A stretch of 64,000 nucleotides of DNA. It comes from Chelydra serpentina (lineage: Eukaryota; Chordata; Testudines; Chelydridae). A program made the translations under genes and the position numbers. The stretch's first letter is position 1, and every line of letters begins with the position of its first letter. This document shows, one piece after another, positions 33,541-44,731 of the stretch. Location: positions 33,520,001 to 33,584,000 of the forward strand of contig JBAIAC010000010.1 of the NCBI GenBank assembly GCA_037349315.1, given 5' to 3'. Below the pieces are notes generated by a model, which made no database searches, had not been told where the DNA came from, and was given only the letters and a program-made list of their open reading frames with translations.

Positions 33541-34644
33541 TGATTTACATTCTGAAAAGCTCTCTTGGCTTGGACTCTGCCACCTCTTTGTCAGAGAAAT
33601 GGTATTTCATTGCCTCTTTGGCAGTTGTGGCAGAGACTTATAAACTATTAGAAACTGGCTAAAACTGCGTTTTCCTCCTCCCCTTTTGGGCTGTACTCAG
33701 TATGAAAAATTTTAGTCTGAACACTAATTTTTGAGTTTTAACTAAAAATGAGATTTAGTTGATATTCTATTTCTAACTATTGCATTATCACAATTCTGTA
33801 TTACCACCAACTGCCATGTACTTTAGAAGCATTCAGTTATATTTCGAATCTCATTGGTGAAACTTCTTTTAACATTTAAATTTAAGCCTTAACATTTTTG
33901 TGGTAAGAAAGACGTTTGGTTAGGGATCTATAGGTTCTTCTGTGCCACTCTTCACCATGGTATCAATAATAGTCTTAAAGGTTTGAAATCTAGCCTTAAA
34001 ATCTTAATTTTGATGTTTTTCCTTTGCCTTCAGCAGAGTAAGAAATGTCTATATTCGAATGTCTAGTCTATATTTTAGTCTAGCCTCTTGTAGGCTGCAA
34101 TGCTTGGGGCTAATTTCAGTTAAGTTTCGTGTGTGAGTGCTGGGTGGTGGTGTTGTCTGGTGATATACACAAGGTCAGACTAGATCTAGTAGTCCCTTCT
34201 GTCCTTAAACTCTGACTCTAATATAAATACTTTCTACAGGCATGCAAGATACTAGCTTCTTGGTGCCATATGGATTGGAGTTTCCACATTCAGTTTTGCT
34301 TCAGGAAATTCTTACTCTCTATAAGGTAGTTAATGGCTGCTTCATATTCCTCTCACTCTGTCCCCCAAAGGTATCTTAGAAATAAGAGTCCAAAGATTAT
34401 TCATTCTTTATAAGAAATCCCATGCCAATTGCATTCCAAACCATTGTTTTAATATCTGTACTTTAACTTTCTCCTAAACTATTTATCACTTTCCTTTTGC
34501 ATGGGCCTGGCTTCTTATCAATTGGCTGGACAAGAAACATGTTTGTAAACATTAAGCTTGTTACAAAACAAAATCTTTGTCTCAAATGAAATGAATATGG
34601 GTTGCATAGCCATTTCTGTTCGTAGCAGTCAGGCTCCGCAACTA
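33541..34644. other. Intergenic DNA, no gene
   Basis: AT-rich unique DNA. No exon or RNA gene recognised. A tract at 34150-34230 (aaggtcagactagatctagtagtccctt) looks like a CR1 tail relic. Confidence 0.45.
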
Positions 34645-34985
34645 CTACTTTTGGGGGAATTCTGCCCTACTGTGCATGCCCAGAAACATGTATCCCCGGA
34701 GATTCTCTTTGCTTCCCCACAGAAAAATTATTTCTGTGGGGAAGCAGAGAAGCTTCACCAGTGCTCACTCACACCTCCCTGGCAGCACAGGGTGTGTCTG
34801 TTCGGGCACAGGGAGTAGCCAGGTGAGAGGTAAGTCACCACGCGGGAGAGGGGAGTTGGGGCTGCCCAAGGACATTAGTCCCAGCTGAGGCCGGGGCGGG
34901 GGGGAGCAGTATGACAGAGATGGAGTTCCCCCTTCCCTGTCCAGAGCAGCTGGGGCTGGGTCAGATCAACCTCTCCCTTTCCGCA
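34645..34985. mobile_element. Possible hAT-type fragment with internal hairpin
   Basis: Left side tttgggggaattctgccct resembles the end of the element at 61801. A perfect 15-bp inverted repeat (gcttccccacagaaa) lies at 34711-34725 and 34731-34745 with a 5-nt loop. Boundaries uncertain. Confidence 0.35.
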
Positions 34986-35170
34986 GTACTCCTTCCTAGG
35001 CAGTCATTGCCCATTTTGTATGTGTGCAACTGATTGTTCCTTCCCAAGTGGAGTACTTTGCATTTGTCCTTTATTGAATTTCATCCTATTTACTTCAGAC
35101 CATTTCTCCAGTTTGTCCAGATCATTTTGAATTTTAATCCTATCTTCCAAAGCACTTGCAACCCCTCCTA

Positions 35171-35466
35171 GGGCTGGTCTACACTAACCCCATAATTCGA
35201 ACTAAGATACGCAACTTCAGCTACGTGAATAACGTAGCTGAAGTCGAACTATCTTAGTTCGAATGAAAAAGCACTTACCCGGGGTCCACACGCGGCGCGC
35301 AGGCTCCCCCGTCGACTCCGCCTACTCCGTTTGTCGAGCTGGATTACCAGCGTTGACGGCGGAGCACTTCCTGGTTCGATTTATCGCGTCTAGACAAGAC
35401 GCGATAAATCGAACCCAGAACATCGATCCCGCGCCTCCGACCGGACGCGTAAGTATAGACGTACCC
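35171..35466. mobile_element. Harbinger MITE with two internal hairpins
   Basis: Ends gggctggtctacacta and tatagacgtaccc are inverted; flanked by cta at 35168-35170 and 35467-35469. Inside, an inverted repeat of attcgaactaagata type spans about 35200-35263, and a second one (gttcgatttatcgcgtc) spans about 35373-35415. Non-coding. Confidence 0.75.
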
Positions 35467-35469
35467 CTA

Positions 35470-36523
35470 GCTTGGTATCGTCCACAGACTTTATAAGTGT
35501 ACTCTCTGTGCCATAGTTTAATATTATTTTTTTGAAGTATTAAAACATAATGTTTCTGTTGAAAGGCTTGTTTCCTTGCTATGGGGATAAATCTTTCCTT
35601 GTAAAAGCTCCATCATAAATAAAGAATGTTTGAGTTAAAAAGCAGAATACATATGTTTAAGGATTATTGGATTTTCTTTAACCTCTTCAGGTGATACTAT
35701 GTAACAATGCTACCTTTTTTACTGATGGATTTTAAAGCTTCTCACAAGATTTCTTCCAGAAACAACCCTTTAGGTTAAATAAACAGGTGAAGACTAAAGG
35801 CAGATTCAGATTTGAAATGCACCCTTCATAGGTCCAGCCTGTTCTTGGCCCTCTTCCCTCCCACCCACCCCTACCCTCCAAAAAAATAAGGAAAGGGGAT
35901 CAGGTCTGAGATCCTGGTTTTGGACCATCTCTATGGAAGCAAGCTTCTACAGTGCAAACCAATGTGTGTAGTGTATGCTGTAGTCCAGCTTAGAGAAAAC
36001 AGCTGCTATGTTCTATCTTGGGTACTAATATGGCCGCCAGCACCATAGTATCTGAGTGCCTCCACAATCTTTAATGTACTTATCACAATACCTCTTTGAG
36101 GTAAGGAAGTGCTGTTATCCCCATGTTACGGTGGGAGAATTGAAGTACAGAAAGAGTAAGTGACTTGCCTAAGGACACAGGAAATCTGGCAGAGCAAGGA
36201 ACTGAACCCAGGTTTCCCAAGTTTTAGGCTAGTGCCTTAACAACTCTCTTGAAAATTATCAAGACGCTTATGCAGCCCCATTACAATGAATAGATTAGTT
36301 GTTGCAGTACAAAGAGTGCTGGGCTGCTTTGAAACTGCCAACCTGTTCCAGTTATCTATTATGGATGAGTTTTAAACCAAGTAGTTTAAGTTGTCAGTAA
36401 AGTCAAGTGTTTGAAGATTTAAATTACATAAATAATGAACTACCAGTTTAAAGCACTGATGCTTTTTCTTAGGGACATGTATATTACAATATGGAACTTG
36501 CACTGGCTTGGAGAATTACTGTA
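35470..36523. other. Intergenic DNA with an old L2/MIR-like repeat
   Basis: No gene seen. Positions 36050-36245 (gttatccccatgttacgg, then agtgacttgcctaaggacac and ggaactgaacccaggt) match the widely conserved MIR/L2 core in reverse orientation. Confidence 0.5.
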
Positions 36524-36858
36524 CAGTAGAACCTCCGTTATGAACACCTCAGGGATGGAGGTTATTCATAACTGAAATGTTCGTAACTCAACAAAACATT
36601 ATGGCTGTTCTTTCAAAAGTTTACATCTGAACACTGACTTAATACAGCTTTGAAACTTTACTATGCAGAATAAAAATGCTGCTTTCCCTTTATTTTTTTT
36701 ATTAGTTTACATTTAACACAGTACTGTATTGTATTTGGGTTTTTTTTGTTTGTTTTTGTTTTGGTCTCTGCTGCTACCTGTACTTCCAGTTTCAAATCAA
36801 GTGTGTGGTTGACTTGTCAGTTCGTAACTCTGGTGTTCATAACTCTGAGGTTCTACTG
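36524..36858. mobile_element. Tc1/mariner (Tigger-like) MITE
   Basis: Long inverted ends: cagtagaacctccgttatga at the left, cataactctgaggttctactg at the right. Length 335 bp. A TA dinucleotide precedes the left end; the right flank is tc, so one duplication copy is mutated. Confidence 0.75.
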
Positions 36859-36867
36859 TCATTTTAA

Positions 36868-36948
36868 CAAGACAAGGTGGTATCTTTTATTAGACCAACT
36901 TCTGTTGGTGAAAGAGACAAGCTTTTGAGCTTACACAAAGCTCTTCAT
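36868..36948 (-). mobile_element. Second family of Penelope-like repeat (fragment)
   Basis: On the minus strand the order is tgaagagctttgtgtaagctc, aaaagctt, then gtctctttcaccaacagaag. In related copies of this repeat this block reads CTGAAGA, stem, GAAAGC, parallel to the hammerhead-like block at 21814. Here the CTGA start and GAAA are changed, so it is degenerate. Confidence 0.4.
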
Positions 36949-39900
36949 TTTTGCTCCTCCAAATTCTAGACGGTTATTAGGCAGAAGAACTTGGAACCTG
37001 GTAATAGAATTTTTATATTGGGGCCATCCAACATCTAGTGTAAAACAAAACCTATAATGTAAAGCTCTTACATTGCACCTCCCATGAAGATTTAGTCTGC
37101 TCATGATTAACACATGTAGTTTAAAACTTCTGCTTTCAAAGCCACTTTTTCTGGTAATATGGAATGAGCTATCTGTGGACACACTTCCAGTAAGATGAGT
37201 AATACAATTGCCTTAAGGTTTTGAATTCTTACAGGAGAGCGGTGGTTATGCAAGTTTCAGAGGTTGGGCAACTTAAATTCATAAAACAGTATGTACAAGC
37301 ACAGATCTTCCTTGCAGCTGTGTGCAGTTAAATATGTACCTTTTCCATTCTCCAACTCAAAACTAACCAATGTTATGGTTGTATTAAAAATTAAAGCAAA
37401 TTGAGTAACTGTAGTTAAACTAGAAACAGTATAGGATGCCTGAGGAAACGTTTTTGTTGGTTCATACTGTTCAGATTAGCACAGTAGTCTGTTTAAATAA
37501 AGATTAAAAATCAAGCCGCATACTGTGTGTAATACTGAGTTGTTCCAGGATCTAAGCATACAGTTTGTGCATGTTTGGGGGGGGGAGAGGAGCGGAAGAG
37601 TGTACATATGCAAAAAACTCCAACTGAGCCCAAGTTTCAGCCTACAAGGACTTTAAGCCAAGTCGCAACCTCTGCCCCTTTCCTCTGGACAATTGTAAGG
37701 ACTCTTACAGTGATTTAACTAGCAGGTGTGCAAATGGTGGTTAACGTAATTATTTGTATTAAGCACCTCAAAGCCCAGTCATGGAACTGGACCCTATTGT
37801 GCTAGTTGTACAAATGCAGAACAAAAAGATGGTCCCTGTCCTCAGGAGCTTGCAATCTAAGTAGAGCTGCCTTTCCTTAGCTTGCAAACTCTTTCATACA
37901 TGCTTCATCTTCAAGTACATATTTGTTTGCTCTCTCATTACTGAGTGGAAGTTTTGCTGCAAGGCTCCGTGAAATGTTTTTTTTGTTAACTGGTCTGATA
38001 CTGCAGAATTGTACCAGGTTGTATACACTGCCAACTTACATGAATACCTAGAAAAGGAGCCAGTCCCAACCCCCAAAGTGCTGTGTGTAGCAGACTCAGC
38101 ACTCCTGTAGGGCGGCCTTTTAACAGTTGATGAAAGGGTACAAAAGCTCTGCTCAATAGCAAAAAAGCAGATGCAATGCCAGATGTGGGCCGCAGGGCGA
38201 GCCAGATGGAGGAATCCATCCAGCTTCCTGTTAGCTGTGCTCACAGGAAGAAGAATGAGGAAGAGCCCTCTACCCAGGCTTGGCCACGTGGAAGGAGACC
38301 TAGGGCTTCTGAAGGCCTCGTCCCAATGGGAGGGGAGGAAGGTGCTTCTGCGAGGATAACTTAAAAGGGAAGGTGTGGCAGCAAAGAGGACAAGACCAGT
38401 GGGTGCAGACCAAGCACTACACAGGAGCTGTGAATGTTTTGCTAGAGGCTTTTCAGGAGGAAGAGAATGGCGTTCATTGATGAAGCCAGTTCCTTATTCT
38501 TCTCCCCCACAAACTTTGGGGATAAAACAGGTTGCAGAGAAGAAAAATGTACTGCCCTCATACCTTACCTAGTGAGAGTCTAGCCTTCAAACAAGTCTCT
38601 GCTTCCATCAGGCACCAGTATAGTATTCTTCCTTCTACAAAGCCATCCTAGTTTGAACCAAATGAATCATAGATTTTGGGCAATTAAACAATTATTCAGT
38701 TTGATAATACTGTAAGTTAATAAACTTCTGACTTTCAGGATCCATAGTAAGACACAGGGGCCATTTTATTGGGGAGGGAGGATTTAGCAAATTTACAACT
38801 TGTTAGTGACTAAGGGCTATGGAACCCTTGTTGAATCGAGAGTCATCACTGTCATTTGGTTGTGCAAGTGGCCTATGTTAAATGCCCAATGGATGGTCTG
38901 CCATGTTTGTAGTGATGGTAAAATATGATTCATCTCCCCCAACTGCCATTCTTCATAGCAGTCTATGTGTGAAGGACAGATTGGGCATGGAGTCCCCTTT
39001 CCCTTAGGTTTGAGATACCTTGGTGCAACAGTATCAGGAAACTTGCGTGGCCACTGCTTGGGTTATACCTATCTAGGCCTAAATGGAGGTCTCTCTTCTC
39101 CAGCATGATCACTCTGGCACTTTTTAAAAAGCAGAAGGAAGTTAATTCCATCCTGAAATAAATTTGGTATCTCACATGAAATAATTCAGAGTTTTTTGTT
39201 GCTTGACCATGTCCATGTGTCTCAACGTACAGAGCACCACGTATGAGTATTTTGGCATAATTCAAGGTTTCTCATAATGCTAAATAAATATTTTAAATGA
39301 AAATAAGTAACTTTTAAAATATCTAATAAACCTCTAACATATCATCCTTCACAGCTCCAACCTCCCCACCTTTTTCAAGCACTCATACTTTATCGCATTT
39401 GGGATTTAGACATGTAATTTACAAGCTTGATCTCAGTCTTTTTTGTATCAAACGTTAAGGCCCACACCGCTGCCTGGGAAGCTGTAGCTATGCTCACTCT
39501 ACAAAGCAGCTCAGTACATGCTTTCCTGGAAACTTGCCTGCAATAAATCTTGCAGTGCAATACCCCTTCCTCAAACAGCTAATGTACTCTCCTAGCTTGG
39601 TCCCTGGGCTGTGGTAAAAGAATGGTAGAAGCAAAAAGTCCCTGTTGCTTAAAAAATAAGAAAAGAAAGTGGATTCATTCACGTACTAAATGTTAAACAT
39701 TCTCCTCTGTATTGAGCAGAACACTTGATGACACCACTGCTCTCAACAGCATTCCATAGGTTCTGTACTAAGGCATATAACCCACCATACTATCTTATCT
39801 TAGTATTTATTTGGCAAGGAGCTGATCTCATACTTGTGTGGCCTCTGCAGGGAAGCTGTGCTGGTTGCGAGAAATGTTCACTGTAAACTAGGTTATCTGA

Positions 39901-41573
39901 TTTCCAGCTCTGCCCTGCCACCACTTCCTTCAAATCTGTGTGCATATCAGAAGTTAAATTGAACTATGTGCAATGGGTCAATTCCAGGCTTGTGTGTCAT
40001 AGGTTTGAGAGTAGAGCTTTAAGTGGGAATTAAATAATGCAGAGTGTGGGTACAGATCCTCTGCAGGGGTGAATTTCACCCATCGTGAATAATTCCTCTC
40101 ACAACTGAGAAATGCATTTCGTTCTACAGCAAGTCTATGTTTTGGTAGTGTCAAAGGTTTAATGCATAAGGGAAACTCCAATCAGCTGCTTACGTGAGTG
40201 CGACCTTGTTTCCACCCAAGTCTCACAAATGGGTTATACTGTCATGCCAGCATTGATGTCTATATTTAACCTCAAATAAAAGTACTTCTAAGGAACAGTA
40301 CTCCATGTGTGCACTCATGCTAAGTAAATAAGGGTGTCTCTTTACTGTACCTGCACATTTATCACACTACTGCTGCTTAATCCATTATTTGTCAAGTGCT
40401 TTGAAATAAAATGGGAGGAGTAGGCTCTTAAGTCCAACTAATACTTCCTTTTAAATTAACATGAGTATAATTAAAACAATTTCTGTAAAAGCCTCCAGGG
40501 AACATTAATATTTCCTGTTTTCAGTGACATGTCACAATTCTTACTTTTTTCTTAAAAGGTTGGTTCTCCTATTTATAAATGCTTGTTTGAAATATACAGT
40601 ATTGCCATACTCAAATACTGTCATGTTATTTTTTTGACAAATGTGTGTACATTTAATGCAACATATAGGTCTTACATTTCATACAGGTTATAAGTAGATG
40701 GCAATCTTTTGGGAACATAGCTCATTGTAGAGGAGTGAGTACAGTGGGGCACCAGCCCTAGAAATTAGGGTCTCTAGGTGCTACTGGAATATAAATACTT
40801 AATATGCACATTTTAATAAGATTTTTTTCAATAAACAGAAATAGTTAAACAGATCAACATAATATCTGCTAATCATTTTACAAATAAAGTTCAGTGTGAA
40901 CTAGAACTTGTCCTGAACCATAGCACTAATCAGAACACCATGAATTGTGCATGGCGAGAGGAACTTCTCTCTAATAGAACTAGAATATGAACAAAAGGCT
41001 TTCATAGGCCACCTGAGTGAAATCCTGGCCCCAGTGAAATCAATGGACGTTCTGGTATTGACCTTGAAAGAACCAGGATTTTGCCCTTTCTGAAAGAGTG
41101 GGTTTCAATTATTTTTTATTGGGGGAAGGAACTGAAGAATAAGAATGATCATTGAAAAGCCACAGGGATTTAAAACACATCACCCTACAGCTAAGCAGAA
41201 AACATGCTGTAAATTGTGTTGCACAAAGTCTATAAGCACATCATGTGTTGAAGGGAGCATGGCTGTAAAATTCAGTGATGACATCAGTCTTGTTACTGGA
41301 CTGTGTAAAGGTTCCTTATTCCTGAATTTGAGCTCATAAAACTATGAAATAAATACCAGTTATTTCTAGGGAGGGGAACTGCTTAAAGGTCATCGTTGTT
41401 TGAGGTGTGTCAGGGAAATCAAGAGATAAGAACAATTTCCCAGTCAGTGGCACATGTACTATTTGGGATTATGTTCTGCCCTTGCTGATTTTTCTTATTT
41501 TCTTTCTGGATTTCATTCCTCATATTCCTATAATTCCTGGCCCACCAATGGTCTGATTGACTAATTAGTCAGA
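36949..41573. other. Intergenic DNA between IFNGR1 and IL22RA2, no gene
   Basis: AT-rich unique DNA. An L2/MIR-like tract lies at 37755-37862 (ggtccctgtcctcaggagctt, then caatctaa). A less AT-rich stretch at 38170-38580 holds short frames in two phases with no known domain. No splice-ready exon or RNA gene was recognised. Confidence 0.45.
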
Positions 41574-41870
41574 TTTCAGAGTGGTAGCCGAGTTAGTCTG
41601 TATTTGGGCATAAGCTTTCGTGGGCTAGAACCCACTTCATCAGATGCATGGAGTGGAAAATACAGTAGCAGGTATAAATACACAACACATGAAAAGATGG
41701 GAGTTGCCTTACCAAGTGGGAGGTCAGTCTAATGAAACAGTTCAATTAACAGTAGGATATCAAGGGAGGAAAAATCACTTTTGTAGTGGTAATGAGAGTG
41801 GCCCATTTCAAACAGTTGACAAGAAGGTCAGAGAGAGAAATATCAATTTTTAACAATCTTTGATGCAAAT
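41574..41870 (-). mobile_element. Penelope-like repeat, copy 2
   Basis: Same family as 16838-22150: tttcagagtggtagccgagtt, then gggcataagctttcgtggg and cttcatcagatgcat, followed by the shared gaaaagatgggagttgcc block. An internal deletion removes the tggcaccttagagacta part. The sense strand is minus. Confidence 0.6.
41608..41647 (-). ncRNA. Hammerhead-ribozyme-like core, copy 2
   Basis: On the minus strand: GCAT, CTGATGA, stem II (GTGGGTTCTAGCCCAC, one G-T pair), GAAA, AGCT palindrome, TT, ATGC. All blocks match those at 21814-21853 and only the stem II loop side differs. Confidence 0.55.
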
Positions 41871-43711
41871 TCAGCCCTGATGTATGTTGGTACAACTTCA
41901 CTAAGGAAGTAGAACATGTCCCCACTTACACTGGAGCTGAATTGGGCCCCATATGTGGAAGCAGCTGCCAGTGGCTTTTTTCCAGATTACTAGTGTGTTA
42001 AAGTATGGTCACAGCTTCACATAGGACACTCTTTAATTCATTTATTTTTCATTCAAACCATTATTTGCAGCCAGATCCCTCAGTCATTGAAGTTCATGGG
42101 TATTTTGCTGTTGATTTCAGTTGGACCAGGACTTTGTCCTTGCAGGACAGACTGCATCCGGGCTAATGTGTCTGCACCTATGTAGTGTGTGTGCATTAGT
42201 TATATCTTTTTGAGAAGCATCAGCAGGTGACACTGGTAAATAGTCTTAGCCGGGAGAGGGAGGCTAGAGTGAGCAAATGGGGCCTCTTGGAAAGACATGC
42301 TCTATTGTTTTTAACTTTGTAAGGTTTTGTGTATAGGCAGCATCAAGAGAGAGAAAGAGAGGGACTTGTGCAAGAAGCTGGAGAGCTTGGTCTCTGATTA
42401 GAGTCTGTTCCTGAAACAGGCTTGGGCCTTAGGAACAGGACATTGGGGTTGGGCTAATATTCCGGGAAGAAAGGATTGGCTGCATGTTGTTTGATGATCT
42501 CTTTTCAGGACTGGGGTAGATCTGTAAATAAAATATGTTACACTTCGAATAGACCCAGACTCCGTCTCACGGATTCCTCCTTCACTGGGAAGTCCACCGC
42601 AAAGCCCCGGTATCTGCTACCTCTCCGCAGAGTGATGCTGGGGTTTGAATGGCACAGGGGTGTCAGAAGATGGGGCAACACTGTATTAAGTGCATTTAAA
42701 TAAGTTCATAAACACAGCAGTTGGTACAACAGGTTGGGTAGCACAGTGAAGCATACTGGAGACTGAACTCCGAGGCTCCTGTACAACATGGCACTTAAGT
42801 CATAATGGCTTGATTTCTTTTTTTTAACTGCTTTTTTTCCTCCTAAATGTTCTTACATCTGCAGTTCGTAGAGAAGTTAGTGGGAGTTTTGGGTGCTTGG
42901 CACCTTTCTGCTGTTTAAAGGCATAAAGCAATTGTATTTTCACTCACATCTCTCCGAAAGTACATTCCAAAATGAATGTGTTAAATAGACCTGGAAATTA
43001 AAAGCATTCTGGACCCAAAACCAAGGCTTTCAAGCCAGATTACCTTTAATGGCAAAGTGCTGTACATTTTGAAGAGCAGTTTTGTCATGTTCTTTGACAT
43101 TGGATGGGTGAACAGCGAAGCAGAATAAGAAGCAAAAGCCTCTTGACAGCAGAGCAAGTGATAGCCAAAACCAGACAAGTGTGACATTTTTGGTGGCCTC
43201 AGGATGGACATAAAACATTATGTTGTTTTGGGGAACTGCTAGGTACTCAGCACTTCTGACCATCAGCTCATTTATTTAGGTGCCTACATATGGTCTTAAG
43301 ATGCTAACTTTAGGCACCCAGGTATTTTGTTTTTTTAATTTTAGCCTAGTTATGATGGAGGGGCAGCCAAGCCAAACCCGAGCAGCATTGCGCCCCGGGG
43401 TGTTGGGTCCCTATGCCACTCACTGAAGTTGGGCTGGGCAACTTAAGTGAGTGGCACTGCCCCTCCATTATGACAGAAGGGCAGCTGTGCCAAACCTGAG
43501 TCATGTGGGGATGTGAGAATGTGGAGCGAGTGAAGCTGGGCCTCAGGGATCAGGAGGGAGCTGCCCTAGCCTGGGACAGGATTACTGGCCTGGGAGGCAC
43601 TGCTAAGTGGCCAGGAAGGTCCTGGGGGCAGTGTATGAGAGGCTGGGGATGAGTGATTGGTGGGCTGTGGGGTGAGTGAGGAGTGTTGGGGGCTGTGGCT
43701 TGTGATGCTGA
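41871..43711. other. Intergenic DNA with possible LTR tail
   Basis: No gene. Positions 42335-42665 contain an aataaa (42527-42532) followed by agactccgtctcacggattc and a gc-rich end, like the R-U5 part of an LTR; ends not defined. Remaining DNA is unique or unrecognised. Confidence 0.35.
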
Positions 43712-44540
43712 GGTGCCTGGGCACCCCCATGAAGTCGCGCCTTCATGGCACCCAATATAGGGCCCTGCCGACCTGCCACGCCCTCAGTTCCTTCTCACCG
43801 CCGGTGACGGCTAGCTGAAAAAAACGGTTGCGTTTGCTTTGCGAGTGGTTTGGGCAGTGTCCACTCTTCGTGTTTATAGTTTGTTGTAGTTACTAGTGTG
43901 TGTTAGTTAGTAGTAGTTCTTAAGTTTCCTTTTGGGGGTTCCCCCCCCACCAACGCTCCCCCGGTACAGGGGTATGCCCCGGTCCCCAGGGTTCAAGTCC
44001 TCTGCGAGGACTGTGGAAAGTATATGCATAAGAGTGACCCACATTCTTCCTGTCTGCAGTGTCTCAGGGAGAGCCACTAGAAGGAGAGGTGCAGAATTTG
44101 CAAAGGGTTCTGTCCTAGGACTTTAAAAGACCGGGATCAAAGGCTCAAGATCCTTCTAATGGAGGCAGCACTCCAGCCTCAATCCGACCCAGGGTCAGCA
44201 GAACCCACATCCAGCACCTCCTCATCGATGCGCAGTGCTCTGGTGCCAACAGTGCACGAGCCAGTGCCGAGGGAGGACCCCAAGGAGTCACAGCAATGCC
44301 ACGGCTCCGTCCAGAGCCTATCTTCTGTGAGGCATCGGTCTCAGTCCCCAGTGCCCCGGAAAAAGAAGAAGCCGGAGAGGGGTCGCTCTCCCCCCTCCAA
44401 GCCCAAGGATCCTGTGGCAGGGAGACCCACTTCGGGCCATGTCACCTTGGCTCCTCCGCCTCCCAGGGTCTTGTCAACTCCTGCCCATCCCCCCCGGGGC
44501 CCAAACCTACCCTTCCTAATGGGCGGGTGGGTCTCCAACG
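43712..44540 (+). mobile_element. DIRS retrotransposon 5' fragment
   Basis: Starts inside the inverted terminal repeat (cgccttcatggcacccaata, gggccctgccgacctgccac) and continues through the 5' leader into a gag-like frame (cysteine-bearing CEDCGKYMHKS-type part, then the proline/serine-rich 44159-44540 stretch). It parallels the 5' part of the DIRS element at 54691. It ends about 100 bp before IL22RA2 exon 1, so the open frame 44159-44668 is mostly retrotransposon. Confidence 0.7.
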
Positions 44541-44637
44541 AAAGGGGAACTAAATATGGAACAATACTTATGAACGACACACACTTCCTTTTTAAAACAG
44601 TGATACATTTAGTTATATATGACCAAGAGCTACAGAG

Positions 44638-44731
44638 ATGCCCTCCATCCATGCAGCTGCTCTTCTAACCGTGCTGATTAAACACAACCCCCGGTACTTA
44701 TTGATAAATTTGCTTTGGACTGGTGTAACTG
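44638..44731 (+). CDS. IL22RA2: IL22RA2 coding exon 1 (signal peptide)
   Basis: 31 codons plus one base. Begins MPSIHAALLTVLIKHN and ends WTGVTG at donor gtaagt. The mammalian start Met aligns with V11 here, so the N terminus is about 10 residues longer. Confidence 0.75.

Noticed and set aside
44159..44668. 169-codon open frame next to IL22RA2
   Set aside because: It is mostly the gag-like part of a DIRS fragment; the last part overlaps IL22RA2 exon 1 in a different frame.
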